Positions 25,545 through 33,638 of a stretch of DNA of 64,000 nt are shown one piece after another (position 1 is the stretch's first letter; the number at the start of each line of letters is the position of its first letter). This DNA comes from Paenibacillus sp. GTDB taxonomy: Bacteria > Bacillota > Bacilli > Paenibacillales > YIM-B00363. Made by a program: the position numbers and the translations under genes. The stretch spans positions 1 to 64,000 of the forward strand of contig NZ_JAPSKE010000013.1 of assembly GCF_031177825.1 (NCBI RefSeq). Direction: 5' to 3'. A model generated the notes under the pieces. The model was not told where the DNA came from. It ran no database searches and saw nothing but the letters and a program-made list of their open reading frames with translations.

Positions 25545-27152
25545 TTATTGAATCCCCGCCTCTTCCAGATAAGCGAGCCACTGCTTCGCGTACTCCGTCT
25601 GCACCTTCTCGAGACCGGCCTGCTTCGCCTTCTCCATGAACGTCGCGAGCCCGGCCTCGACGTCTTCGACTTGCCCCGCGATAAGCGGGTACAAATATTG
25701 CTTCTCCACCTGCTCCAACGCCGCACGCTCCGCGGAATACGGCCCATAGTCTTCGGCGAAGCCGAGATAGATGTCCGGCTTCTGAATTTTATCCAGCTCG
25801 TCGAAGATCGCCTTCACGTTATCGTAGCTCGGTTCGAACAACATATATTCCGGATTGCGCCAAGCCCAGCCGTTCATCGCCTCTCGGTTGAAGCCGTTGC
25901 TCGCGGTGTCGCCGATCCGCTCGTAGTAGCCGTCCTTCACCGCGTAGTTCACGCCTTCGAAGCCGTATTGCGTCAACTGGTTGTAACGCTTGTCGGTCAC
26001 CATCTTCTCGTAGAACGCAAGCGCCCGTTCCGCATGCTTGCTGTTTTTCGGAATGGCGAAGCCGTTATGGATCGGGTGGACCGGCGTCGCGATCCCTTTC
26101 GTCAGCGAGAACGAGTGATATCCGAGGTCCCAATCCGGATGCAGCGACTTCATAGCGCTTAAGGTGCTGTTATACCGCGTCGGGTTGTCGCCCATCATGG
26201 CGGCCGCCGTGCCGGCGGTCAGCTGCGACTGCTGCGTCTCCTTTTCGTTCAGCTCGTTCTTGGAGAAATACCCTCGGTCCGCCCATTCCTTGAACTTCAA
26301 CAGCTCTTGTTTATGCTCCTCGGAGCCCCAATACGAATATACGTCCTTCGGGCTGTCGTATCGAATGCCGATACCGTACGGCAGCGGCAGTCCGACCGGA
26401 TTGTAGGACACTTCCCGGAACGTATCCGACAGCGCTCCCTTCACGTTCGAGCCTACGGCGAGCGGCTGGATATCCGGCTCGTTCTTCTTGATCCCATCCA
26501 GATACGCTTCGAAGGTCGGGATGTCGACCGGCTTCGGAAGGTTATGCTTCGCCCGCAAGTCCTCCCGCCAGACGAAGCCGTTCGTCACGTACTCCTTATA
26601 GGTGGCCGGCACGGTGTAGATATGGCCGTCCACCTTGACCGCTTCCCACATGTCTTGCGGCACGAAGTCGTACAGCGTCGGCGCCGCCTTCGGGAGCAAG
26701 TCTTCCAGCGGCAGGAACGCGCCGCGCTTCGCGTAAGACTGATACTGCGTCCACTCCGCGGTGAAAATGAGATCGACCGCTTGCCCCGTCGAGAGAAGCA
26801 GCTTATACTTCTGATCCCAGTCCGTCCAGGTCGTGTAATTGAAGGTGACGGTGGCGTTCAGGTCTTCCAGCGCCATCTTGTTGATCGCTTCCTGCACCTT
26901 GGGCAAGTCCTTCGGCGCGTCGCCGAGCATATAGAATTGAAGCTCGACTCGCTCGGAGAAATCGGGCCCCGCCGGCGCCGCGGCCGGATTCTTGGCCGGC
27001 TCCGACGTCGAGGGCGTCGTTCCTCCGGACTCGGCGGGTTTCTCAGGCTCCGCCCCGCTCCCCCCTCCGCTGCACGCGGCGAGCGTCGCGAACGCCAAAG
27101 CGAGGCAAAGCAGCGTGCCGACCCGCTTTTTCCACTTCGTCGATACGATCAT
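25545..27152 (-). CDS. ABC transporter sugar-binding lipoprotein
   Basis: Extracellular solute-binding protein of 535 residues. Signal peptide with lipobox LAACSGG (Cys near residue 27), a Gly/Ser/Pro/Glu linker to about 60, then a large LplA/YtcQ-type binding domain (VELQFYMLGDAPKDLPKVQEAINKM, IFTAEWTQYQSYAKRGAFLPL, NPTRYNSTLSAM). ATG 27152 has GGAGGAG eight bases upstream; the longer frame from 27191 is unsupported. It is the last gene of the permease-permease-lipoprotein operon, separated from the second permease by a long perfect palindrome. The substrate is unknown; a secreted GH43 enzyme is encoded beside the operon. Confidence 0.93.
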   Translation of the reverse strand: MIVSTKWKKRVGTLLCLALAFATLAACSGGGSGAEPEKPAESGGTTPSTSEPAKNPAAAPAGPDFSERVELQFYMLGDAPKDLPKVQEAINKMALEDLNATVTFNYTTWTDWDQKYKLLLSTGQAVDLIFTAEWTQYQSYAKRGAFLPLEDLLPKAAPTLYDFVPQDMWEAVKVDGHIYTVPATYKEYVTNGFVWREDLRAKHNLPKPVDIPTFEAYLDGIKKNEPDIQPLAVGSNVKGALSDTFREVSYNPVGLPLPYGIGIRYDSPKDVYSYWGSEEHKQELLKFKEWADRGYFSKNELNEKETQQSQLTAGTAAAMMGDNPTRYNSTLSAMKSLHPDWDLGYHSFSLTKGIATPVHPIHNGFAIPKNSKHAERALAFYEKMVTDKRYNQLTQYGFEGVNYAVKDGYYERIGDTASNGFNREAMNGWAWRNPEYMLFEPSYDNVKAIFDELDKIQKPDIYLGFAEDYGPYSAERAALEQVEKQYLYPLIAGQVEDVEAGLATFMEKAKQAGLEKVQTEYAKQWLAYLEEAGIQ

Positions 27153-27200
27153 GTTTGAACTCCTCCTAATAACGAAAGTATCATATTCCATCTATGTCAG

Positions 27201-27224
27201 TCGATTCAGGGGCCCCTGAATCGA
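27201..27224 (-). other. Perfect 24-base palindrome between permease and lipoprotein genes
   Basis: The arms TCGATTCAGGGG / CCCCTGAATCGA abut with no spacer. It starts 8 bases after the permease stop and ends 49 bases before the lipoprotein start. There is no T-run after it. It is either an RNA stem-loop that sets relative expression or a protein-binding site. Confidence 0.55.
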
Positions 27225-27231
27225 ATCCAAC

Positions 27232-28122
27232 CTACCCCTTCACCGCGCCGATCGTCAGGCCTCTTACGAAATACCGCTGCACGAACGGGTACAACAGCAA
27301 AATCGGCCCGGTCACGACGACGGCCATCGACATCTTCATCGTCTCCGTCGGCGGATTTTCCGGAACGACGCCGGAGGCGGCGCCGAAGTTCGAGACGAAC
27401 ACCGTCTTGCTAATAATGTTGTAGAGGTAGAACTGCAGCTGGTACATCTTCGGATCGTTGATGAACAGCGAGGACAAAAACCAATCGTTCCAGTAATGCA
27501 GCGCGAGGAACAGCCCGACCGTGGCGATGCCCGGCATCGACAGATGCAGCACGATGCGGGAATAGATCGTAAAGTCGTTCGCGCCGTCGATCTTCGCGGA
27601 TTCGATCACCTCGTCGGGAATGGCCGACTTCATGAAGCTCCGCATCAAAATAATTAGGAAGGGACTCATTAATCCCGGAAAAATGAGCGCGTAATACGTA
27701 TCCGTGAACTTGAGATAACTCGTGATCAGAATGTACCAAGGAACGAGCCCGCCGCCGAACAACGTCGTGAAATAAATGAAGAAGGAGAAGAAGTTTCGGT
27801 ACTTAAAATCCTTCCGCTGCAGCACGAAGCCGGCCATCGTCATAAAGAATAAGCCCAGCGCCGTGCCGACGACCGTCGTACATCCCGTTACCCCGTAGGC
27901 GCGGAGCATCTCCATCGGAATTCGAAACACGAGCCGGTATCCCTCCAGGGAAAACTCGGAAGGGAGAAGACCGTACCCGTCTCGAATAATCGCTTCGTTG
28001 CTCGTGAAGGAGCCGGACAAGATGAGCCAGAACGGCAGCAAACAGACGACGCTGCCGAAGATTACCGCGGGATAGGCGATGGCGCGGAACAACCGGGCGG
28101 AGCTTTCTTCCCTTATTTTCAT
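27232..28122 (-). CDS. ABC sugar transporter permease, YtcP/LplC type
   Basis: Second permease of this importer, 296 residues and six membrane segments. The EAA loop is DEVIESAKIDGANDFTIYSRIVLHLSMPG and the end YFVRGLTIGAVKG is the family signature. ATG 28122 has GGGGAGGACG upstream and lies 14 bases after the first permease gene. No ATPase gene is present in the operon, so a shared MsmX-type ATPase is expected. Confidence 0.94.
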   Translation of the reverse strand: MKIREESSARLFRAIAYPAVIFGSVVCLLPFWLILSGSFTSNEAIIRDGYGLLPSEFSLEGYRLVFRIPMEMLRAYGVTGCTTVVGTALGLFFMTMAGFVLQRKDFKYRNFFSFFIYFTTLFGGGLVPWYILITSYLKFTDTYYALIFPGLMSPFLIILMRSFMKSAIPDEVIESAKIDGANDFTIYSRIVLHLSMPGIATVGLFLALHYWNDWFLSSLFINDPKMYQLQFYLYNIISKTVFVSNFGAASGVVPENPPTETMKMSMAVVVTGPILLLYPFVQRYFVRGLTIGAVKG

Positions 28123-28136
28123 CGTGCGTCCTCCCC

Positions 28137-29066
28137 TTAGAACAAAGCGTAATCGCTGTTAATTTTCCGAATGATCGCGTTCACCGACACGATGAGCGCG
28201 AAGCCGAACACCGACTGGTACACGCCGGCGGCCGTCGCCATGCCGAAGTCGAAGGTGACCCGGAGCGAGCGATAAACGTACGTGTCCAAAATATCCGTCG
28301 TGCTGAATAGCAGCCCGTTATTCCCTACCATCTGATAGAACAGGTCGAATTGACCTTTCATAATGCTCCCGAGCGCGAACAGCAGCAAGATGACGAAGGT
28401 GATCTTGAGCATCGGAAGCGTAATGTGCCAGGATCGTTGGAAGACGTTCGCGCCGTCGATTTTCGCCGCTTCGTAGTACTCTTCGCTGATGCCCGTAATG
28501 GCCGCCAAGTAAATGACCATGCTGTATCCGAGATTTTTCCAAAGATAAAACACGATGATCAGCAAAATCCAAAGCTTCGGCTTGCCGTACACGTCGACCG
28601 GCTCCCAGCCCCACAGCTTAAGGAGCGTGTTCAAGACGCCTTGCTCGTAATTGAACAGATTGAAGACGATGACGCTCAAGATCACGAAGGAGACGAAGTA
28701 GGGCAGGAACATGACGGACTGCGTAATTTTCTTAAACCATCTGCCCTTGATTTCGCTGAGCAGAATCGCCAGCGCCACCGCTAACGCGTTGCCTAGTCCA
28801 ATGAACGCTAGATTGTATCCGAGCGTGTTCAGCGTCAACTCGACCAGCTTGCCCGACTTCCAAAGAAATTCGAAGTTCCTCAAGCCGACGAACTGCGATT
28901 CGAACAGGCTGGCGTGAAAATCGAATTGAATGAAAGCGTAATAAATTCCGACCATGGGAAAGTAGTTGTTCACGAGAAAAAACAAAATGGCGGGCAGCAG
29001 CATGAAAAACATAATGTAGTTCGTCTTCAGCTCGTGAAGCAGTCCCTTACGTTTGACCTTGATCAT
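28137..29066 (-). CDS. ABC sugar transporter permease, LplB type
   Basis: First permease of the operon, 309 residues from ATG 29066 (MIKVKRKGLLHELKTNYIMFFMLL), which is the normal length and N-terminus for this family. Six membrane segments; EAA loop EEYYEAAKIDGANVFQRSWHITLPML; C-terminus IIRKINSDYALF. GGAGGAGGAAG lies about 11 bases upstream. An in-frame ATG at 29243 also has a good ribosome site (GGGGGGAG, seven bases before) and would add a 59-residue Arg-rich hydrophilic tail; I regard it as less likely because family members lack such a tail. Confidence 0.92.
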   Translation of the reverse strand: MIKVKRKGLLHELKTNYIMFFMLLPAILFFLVNNYFPMVGIYYAFIQFDFHASLFESQFVGLRNFEFLWKSGKLVELTLNTLGYNLAFIGLGNALAVALAILLSEIKGRWFKKITQSVMFLPYFVSFVILSVIVFNLFNYEQGVLNTLLKLWGWEPVDVYGKPKLWILLIIVFYLWKNLGYSMVIYLAAITGISEEYYEAAKIDGANVFQRSWHITLPMLKITFVILLLFALGSIMKGQFDLFYQMVGNNGLLFSTTDILDTYVYRSLRVTFDFGMATAAGVYQSVFGFALIVSVNAIIRKINSDYALF

Positions 29067-29362
29067 GCGCGTCGGCTTCCTCCTCCGGTCGATGGGTTCC
29101 TGTTCACAAGCATAGAGGGCGTCCGTCGAGCCGGGTAGTGCAAATCCGTTCCTTCCGTGAACAAAACTGCTTTTTCGCCTATGCAAGATGGTGACGTCCC
29201 TTACGAAACCCGACGCGGCCGCCAAGTTCGCCTCCGACCGCATTGTTCGCTCCCCCCTGGTTGGAAAAGTTCACGGATGTCTCGTATGGTCGCTATCCTC
29301 GAGGCTCGGCCGTTCCGTAGCATGGGAAACGTAAGAAGTCTATTTCATGGAGGGATGCATTC

Positions 29363-30826
29363 ATGAGCGGTACCGCAAGGATGGGCGCGCCTCGGCGCTG
29401 GGCCGCATACGGGCTGATCGCCGCGCTTCTCGTCGCGTTGGGTTTGATCCAGCTCTCGCCGATCGCGCGGGCGGCGACGGTGAACGTCGCGAACGGCGTT
29501 CAGTTCACGGACACGAACGGCAACGTAGTCCACGCGCACGGCGGCGGCATGCTGAATCAGGGGAACTATTATTATTGGTTAGGCGAAAATCGCGACGGCA
29601 CGAATCTCGTCTCCCTGTACCGATCGACGGATTTGAAAAACTGGGAGTTCCGCGCGCATCTGCTATCGAAGAGCATGGGCGGCGAGCTCGCGACGGCGAA
29701 TATCGAACGGCCGAAGCTGCTGTACAACGGCGCGACCGGCAAATACGTCATGTGGATGCATAAGGAAAACGGGGTCGACTACGGCGAGGCGCGCGTCGCC
29801 GTCGCGTCCGCTTCGAATATCGAGGGGCCGTATACCTATCACGGCAGCTTCCGCCCGTTGGGGTACGATTCGAGGGATATGACGGTGTACAACGACAACG
29901 GCACCGCCTATTTGTTCTCTTCCACCCGAGTGAACGCCGATATGAACGTGTTCCGGCTCACTTCGGATTTCCTTGGCGTGGACGCGCTCATCCGAACGAT
30001 GTTCGTCGGGCAATATCGGGAAGCTCCCGCCGTGTTCAAGCGAGGCTCCACCTACTTCTTGATAACGTCCGGCGCAACCGGGTGGAATCCGAACCAGGCG
30101 AAGTATTCGACGACTTCGAATATCGAAGGCGCTTGGACGAATCCGACGAACTTCGGCAATTCCACTACGTTCGATTCGCAGTCTACGTTCGTCGTTCCGG
30201 TTACGGGCAGTGCGACGACGTCCTACTTATACCTAGGGGACCGTTGGGCGGGAGCTTGGGGGGAGCCGGTCAACAACTCCAAGTACGTCTGGCTGCCGCT
30301 CGCGTTCCCGACGAATACGTCCTTGGAGATGAATTGGTATCCGAGCATCGACATCGATACGTCGACCGGCGTCATCGCCGGCAATAGCAGCGGCGGCCTC
30401 TTCGACCCGAATGCCGAGTACAGGCTCGTCAACGTCGGCAGCGGGCGGGCGTTGGAGGTGGAGGGTCAATCGACGGCCGACGGCGCCAACGTCGATATTT
30501 GGAGTTATTGGGGCGGCGCCAATCAGAAGTGGAAGATCGAGCCGGCGGGGAATTACTATCGACTCGTCAATGTAGGCAGCGGGAAAGCCTTGGACGTGTA
30601 CCAATCGTCGACGGCCAATCACGGGAACGTCATTCAGTGGTCCTACTGGGGCGGCAACAATCAGCAGTGGACGATTTCGGACGTCGGCAACGGCGCGTAC
30701 CGTCTCGTCAACCGCAACAGCGGGAGGTCGCTTGACGCGACCGGCACCGCCAACGGCTCGAACGTCATCCAGTACGACTACTGGGGCGGCGCGAATCAGA
30801 AATGGGAGATCGTACCGGCGAATTAA
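29363..30826 (+). CDS. Secreted GH43 hydrolase with ricin-type lectin domain
   Basis: Exported enzyme of 487 residues. Signal peptide of about 37 residues (Arg-rich start, long hydrophobic run, cleavage near ARA-A). A five-bladed GH43-like domain (about 40-350) has HAHGGGMLNQGNYYYWLGENRDG, DSRDMTVYNDNGTAYLFSST and EAPAVFKRGSTYFLITSG. Its C-terminal part is a beta-trefoil (CBM13, about 355-487) of three repeats, each starting YRLVN and ending with a QxW motif (NQKW, NQQW, NQKW). The catalytic domain looks like the exo-beta-1,3-galactanase branch (GH43 subfamily 24), which would point to type II arabinogalactan. GGAGGG precedes ATG 29363. It is divergent from the adjacent sugar ABC operon. Confidence 0.88.
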   Translation: MSGTARMGAPRRWAAYGLIAALLVALGLIQLSPIARAATVNVANGVQFTDTNGNVVHAHGGGMLNQGNYYYWLGENRDGTNLVSLYRSTDLKNWEFRAHLLSKSMGGELATANIERPKLLYNGATGKYVMWMHKENGVDYGEARVAVASASNIEGPYTYHGSFRPLGYDSRDMTVYNDNGTAYLFSSTRVNADMNVFRLTSDFLGVDALIRTMFVGQYREAPAVFKRGSTYFLITSGATGWNPNQAKYSTTSNIEGAWTNPTNFGNSTTFDSQSTFVVPVTGSATTSYLYLGDRWAGAWGEPVNNSKYVWLPLAFPTNTSLEMNWYPSIDIDTSTGVIAGNSSGGLFDPNAEYRLVNVGSGRALEVEGQSTADGANVDIWSYWGGANQKWKIEPAGNYYRLVNVGSGKALDVYQSSTANHGNVIQWSYWGGNNQQWTISDVGNGAYRLVNRNSGRSLDATGTANGSNVIQYDYWGGANQKWEIVPAN

Positions 30827-30833
30827 CGCGAAA

Positions 30834-30864
30834 GACGGAACAGGGGCATCACCCCTGTCCCGTC
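30834..30864. terminator. Terminator between convergent genes
   Basis: Stem GACGG-ACAGGGG / CCCCTGT-CCGTC with single opposed bulges and a short loop. It covers the last codons of the minus-strand flavoprotein gene. On the minus strand it is followed by TTTCGCGTTAATT. Confidence 0.6.
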
Positions 30865-32012
30865 TCTCCGAGCGCCGCCTTCGCCAGCAACGTCAACACG
30901 TTGTTATCCATCGGCGGGTTGTACAAGCCGGCCCGCACGTCCCGAGCGTACCGCTCCAACGGCAGCCGCTTCGACAAGCTCGCGCCGCCGACGATCCGCA
31001 TCGCCAAGTCGACGATCTTGATCGCGCCGTTCGTAACGACGTACTTCGTCAGGCCGAGATCCGGCTTAAGCGCCGCCCGGCCTTCTCGCTCCCGGTCCCA
31101 CCGGTCCGCGGTCGCATACAATAGGCTCCGGGCCGTGCGGAGCTCCGTCTCCATCAAGCCGATCGACTGCTGCACCGTCGGCAGCTCTCCGATCGGCGCC
31201 GCCACGCTGTTCGGCTTGTACGTCCGGGCGAAGTCCAGCGCGAAGTCCCGCGCCGCGATCGCGATGCCCATGTAACACGCGGGAATATGCAGCAGCCACC
31301 CTCCGCCGTCGTCGACCTTGGCTTGCTCGAGCCGGGCGTCGCTCGAGACGAACGCGCGATCCAGGACGACGTCGTGGCTTCCGGTCGCCCGCATGCCGAG
31401 CGTATTCCACGTCTCCTCCACCGTTACGCCCTCGCCCTTCCGAACGAGGAACTCGCCGACGGCGCCTTCCTCCGGTACGAAGGCGGTAACGACGAACCGA
31501 TCCAAAATCGGAGACAACGTGCTGAACGTCTTCCGACCGGAAATCAGCCAGCCTCCGTCCGTTCGGACCGCCTCCGTCTCCGGCTTGCCGCCTCGGCTCG
31601 GACTGCCCGACGCCGGCTCGCTCGCGAACGTATTGATCATCGCGCCGTCCCGGACGATATCGCGGCACAGTTCGGCGAACAGCGGCTCCGGCCACTTCCG
31701 GCATTCTCGGAAATGCAACGTCTGGCCGAGATGCCAGCCGACGGCCAGCGCCGTCGCGCCGTCGCCGTACGCGAGACGCTCCTGCAGCAGCACCAATTCG
31801 TACAACGAAATTTCGTCGCCGCCGTACCGCTTCGGAACCGTCAACCGAAGATAACCGGCTTCGAACAAGTCGGACATATTGTCGAACGGGAACGAGCCGT
31901 CGCGATCATGCGCTCCGGCCCTCTCCGCGAATCGGGCGGCCAGGGCTTCGGCCGCGCGGACGCGTTCCCGCTCCGCGGCGTTGCGAACGTATTGGTCGAT
32001 CCATCGGTTCAT
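30849..32012 (-). CDS. Acyl-CoA dehydrogenase-family flavoprotein
   Basis: FAD-dependent protein of 387 residues with the acyl-CoA dehydrogenase fold: N-terminal helical domain (about 1-115), beta domain (MINTFASEPASGSPSRGG, GWLISGRKTFSTLSP, TWNTLGMRATGSHDVVLD) and a C-terminal helical bundle ending RIVGGASLSKRLPLERYARDVRAG. It resembles the YdbM/SfnB/DszC-like branch, some members of which are monooxygenases in sulfur-compound use rather than true dehydrogenases. ATG 32012 has GGAGGG nearby. Monocistronic. The substrate is unknown. Confidence 0.87.
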   Translation of the reverse strand: MNRWIDQYVRNAAERERVRAAEALAARFAERAGAHDRDGSFPFDNMSDLFEAGYLRLTVPKRYGGDEISLYELVLLQERLAYGDGATALAVGWHLGQTLHFRECRKWPEPLFAELCRDIVRDGAMINTFASEPASGSPSRGGKPETEAVRTDGGWLISGRKTFSTLSPILDRFVVTAFVPEEGAVGEFLVRKGEGVTVEETWNTLGMRATGSHDVVLDRAFVSSDARLEQAKVDDGGGWLLHIPACYMGIAIAARDFALDFARTYKPNSVAAPIGELPTVQQSIGLMETELRTARSLLYATADRWDREREGRAALKPDLGLTKYVVTNGAIKIVDLAMRIVGGASLSKRLPLERYARDVRAGLYNPPMDNNVLTLLAKAALGETGQG

Positions 32013-32041
32013 ATGCGGCCCTCCTCGTCATCCTCCTCTCA

Positions 32042-32097
32042 TTATACATAAAAAGAAAGCGGAGCCCGAACTTCGCGACTCCGCTCTGTTGCATTAT
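32042..32097 (-). promoter_or_regulatory. Leader of the flavoprotein gene with a terminator-like hairpin
   Basis: On the minus strand TATAAT occurs at 32097-32092. It is followed by the stem AGCGGAG / CTCCGCT (32085-32058) with a 14-base loop and then TTCTTTTT, and a second TATAAT near 32046-32041 close to the gene. This could be an attenuator in the leader, or a second terminator for the upstream DUF1904 gene. Confidence 0.35.
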
Positions 32098-32167
32098 ATG
32101 GTTCTATACCCTTCCGGAAGACGTCCGGTGCGTCGAATCACCCAGATTGTACAGTCGTCTTGTCTCG

Positions 32168-32213
32168 AAAAAACAGGCCGCCCGCGGCGGACATTCCGCC
32201 GGAGCAGCCTGCA
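32168..32213 (-). terminator. Rho-independent terminator of the DUF1904 gene
   Basis: GC-rich imperfect stem starting CAGGC and closing GGCCTG, with inner GGCGGA/TCCGCC, followed by six T on the minus strand. It begins 15 bases after the stop codon. Confidence 0.75.
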
Positions 32214-32227
32214 TCTCGTTCATTGGC

Positions 32228-32569
32228 TTAGTTCTCTCCAGAATCGCAAGCGATGCCGTTGATATAATAAGCCGCTTCCGAGTAGACCTTGAAGGCGACC
32301 TCCACCTCCGGAACGCCCGCCTGACGAACGAATCGGGTAATCGTCTCCGCCACCCGATTCCGAACGTCGCGACCGCGTTCGAACCAAGCGACCTCCACGA
32401 ACGGATACGTCTCCGTCGTCTTCCCCTCGAATACGGACGCCGTCGCCAAACAATCGATAGTGAAATTGTCCGTCCCGCAGCCGCAGACGGCGGCCAGCTC
32501 CTCTACCATCGGTTTGCTGACGGCAAGCAAGTACTCGATGCTTATTCCCCTTACGGTTAGTTGCGGCAT
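32228..32569 (-). CDS. DUF1904-family protein (tautomerase-like)
   Basis: Small cytoplasmic protein of 113 residues matching the DUF1904 family, whose fold is related to the tautomerase/MIF superfamily. It begins MPQLTVRGISIEYL, has the central TYPFVEVAWFERGRDVRNRVAETITRF segment typical of the family and ends YINGIACDSGEN. The N-terminal Pro after Met could be a catalytic Pro as in tautomerases, but no activity is established. ATG 32569 has GGGAGATAGG upstream, and it has its own promoter and terminator. Confidence 0.85.
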   Translation of the reverse strand: MPQLTVRGISIEYLLAVSKPMVEELAAVCGCGTDNFTIDCLATASVFEGKTTETYPFVEVAWFERGRDVRNRVAETITRFVRQAGVPEVEVAFKVYSEAAYYINGIACDSGEN

Positions 32570-32614
32570 CCTATCTCCCTATTCTTCCGAGTATCCCAAA
32601 CATCTGTTCTCCGT

Positions 32615-32643
32615 ATTATACTAGGTGGCCGCATGCTTGTCAT
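32615..32643 (-). promoter_or_regulatory. Promoter of the DUF1904 gene
   Basis: Minus-strand ATGACA (32643-32638), 17-base spacing, perfect TATAAT (32620-32615), about 45 bases before the start codon. Confidence 0.7.
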
Positions 32644-32678
32644 CATGAAAAGGGGGAAGGTCATCGCTGCTCCATTGA

Positions 32679-33473
32679 CTAAAGTCGTACGATGCGTCCC
32701 GCCGGGATCATGAGCGGCTCCTCTTCCGCGCTGACCCACACCGGGATGGCCGAAGGGTTATGGACGATGCGGCAGTCGGCGGAAAACCGAAGTCGCTCGA
32801 TCGCTTGCAAATACGCCGCGATGTCCGCGTTCGTCGCGTACCAGACGTCGTCGCGGCCGCCGAGCCGTTCGCCGAGACGGTCGACGATGTCCCAGTTGTC
32901 GTCGTTCTCGAATTCGTAGCTGTGTCCCCAGATGTAGAACAGCTTCATTCTCGAATGGCGAAGCGGCGCGAGGAAGGCGTCGACGCGCTCGAGCATCTGC
33001 TTATGATGGCACGTCGGATGCCAGCGGAGCAGATCGCTCGGAACGTCGAACTTGCCGTGGCTCGCGACCGTTCTCGCATATTCGATGCCTAGAGTCGGCA
33101 GCGTCGCGACGACGCGGTCGTTATACGTGCCGAACGGATAGCTCATCCCGCGCACGGGGTATCCGACCAACGTCTCGAGCGCCTTGCGGTCGGAAATAAT
33201 GGTATCGACGACCTGCTCGGGCGGCGACTGCTCCAGAAACGGGTGGTTCACCGTATGCGCGGACACCTCGTGTCCCTGATAGAGGGCGGCCACCTCTTCC
33301 TCATGAACGTATCCTTCCAGGCCGAAGAAACCGGAGTTTAGATGGAAGGTGCCTTTGAGCCCATAGGCGTTCAGCTTCTCGACGAGCCTCCGGTCGTGGA
33401 CGCGCCCGTCGTCGTAGCTGAGCGTCAGCGCCTTGGATACGCCGCCGGGAAAGCGATCGTAACGAATCCTCAT
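32679..33473 (-). CDS. Polysaccharide deacetylase-family protein (CE4, NodB)
   Basis: NodB-homology enzyme of 264 residues with no signal peptide or membrane anchor. Motif 1 is TLSYDDG (Asp21 as base, Asp22 as metal ligand), motif 2 is HTVNH (His73 and His77 as metal ligands), and motif 3 is GMSYPFGTY. The later WGHSYEFEN supplies the expected catalytic-site His. It would remove acetyl groups from an N-acetylated sugar or act on another amide; the lack of export suggests a small cytoplasmic substrate. ATG 33473 has AAGGAG about ten bases upstream. Monocistronic and divergent from the flavoprotein pair. Confidence 0.9.
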   Translation of the reverse strand: MRIRYDRFPGGVSKALTLSYDDGRVHDRRLVEKLNAYGLKGTFHLNSGFFGLEGYVHEEEVAALYQGHEVSAHTVNHPFLEQSPPEQVVDTIISDRKALETLVGYPVRGMSYPFGTYNDRVVATLPTLGIEYARTVASHGKFDVPSDLLRWHPTCHHKQMLERVDAFLAPLRHSRMKLFYIWGHSYEFENDDNWDIVDRLGERLGGRDDVWYATNADIAAYLQAIERLRFSADCRIVHNPSAIPVWVSAEEEPLMIPAGRIVRL

Positions 33474-33587
33474 GTTCGAAAATCTCCTTCGGAAATAGGA
33501 ATGGGAATAATATCCTCATTTAACCATACCCCTTTCCGCCTCGTAAATAGCCGTTCCGAACGACGTCATCCGCATTTCTCTACCGGA

Positions 33588-33616
33588 TTAAGCGACGCTC
33601 GCGGTTATGTTATAAT
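33588..33616 (+). promoter_or_regulatory. Promoter of the BaiN-like gene pair
   Basis: Weak -35 TTAAGC (33588-33593), 17-base spacing, perfect TATAAT (33611-33616) with an extended TGn. The transcript would start about 15 bases before ATG 33639. Confidence 0.55.
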
Positions 33617-33638
33617 GAAAGAAAAAACGGGATAAAGG

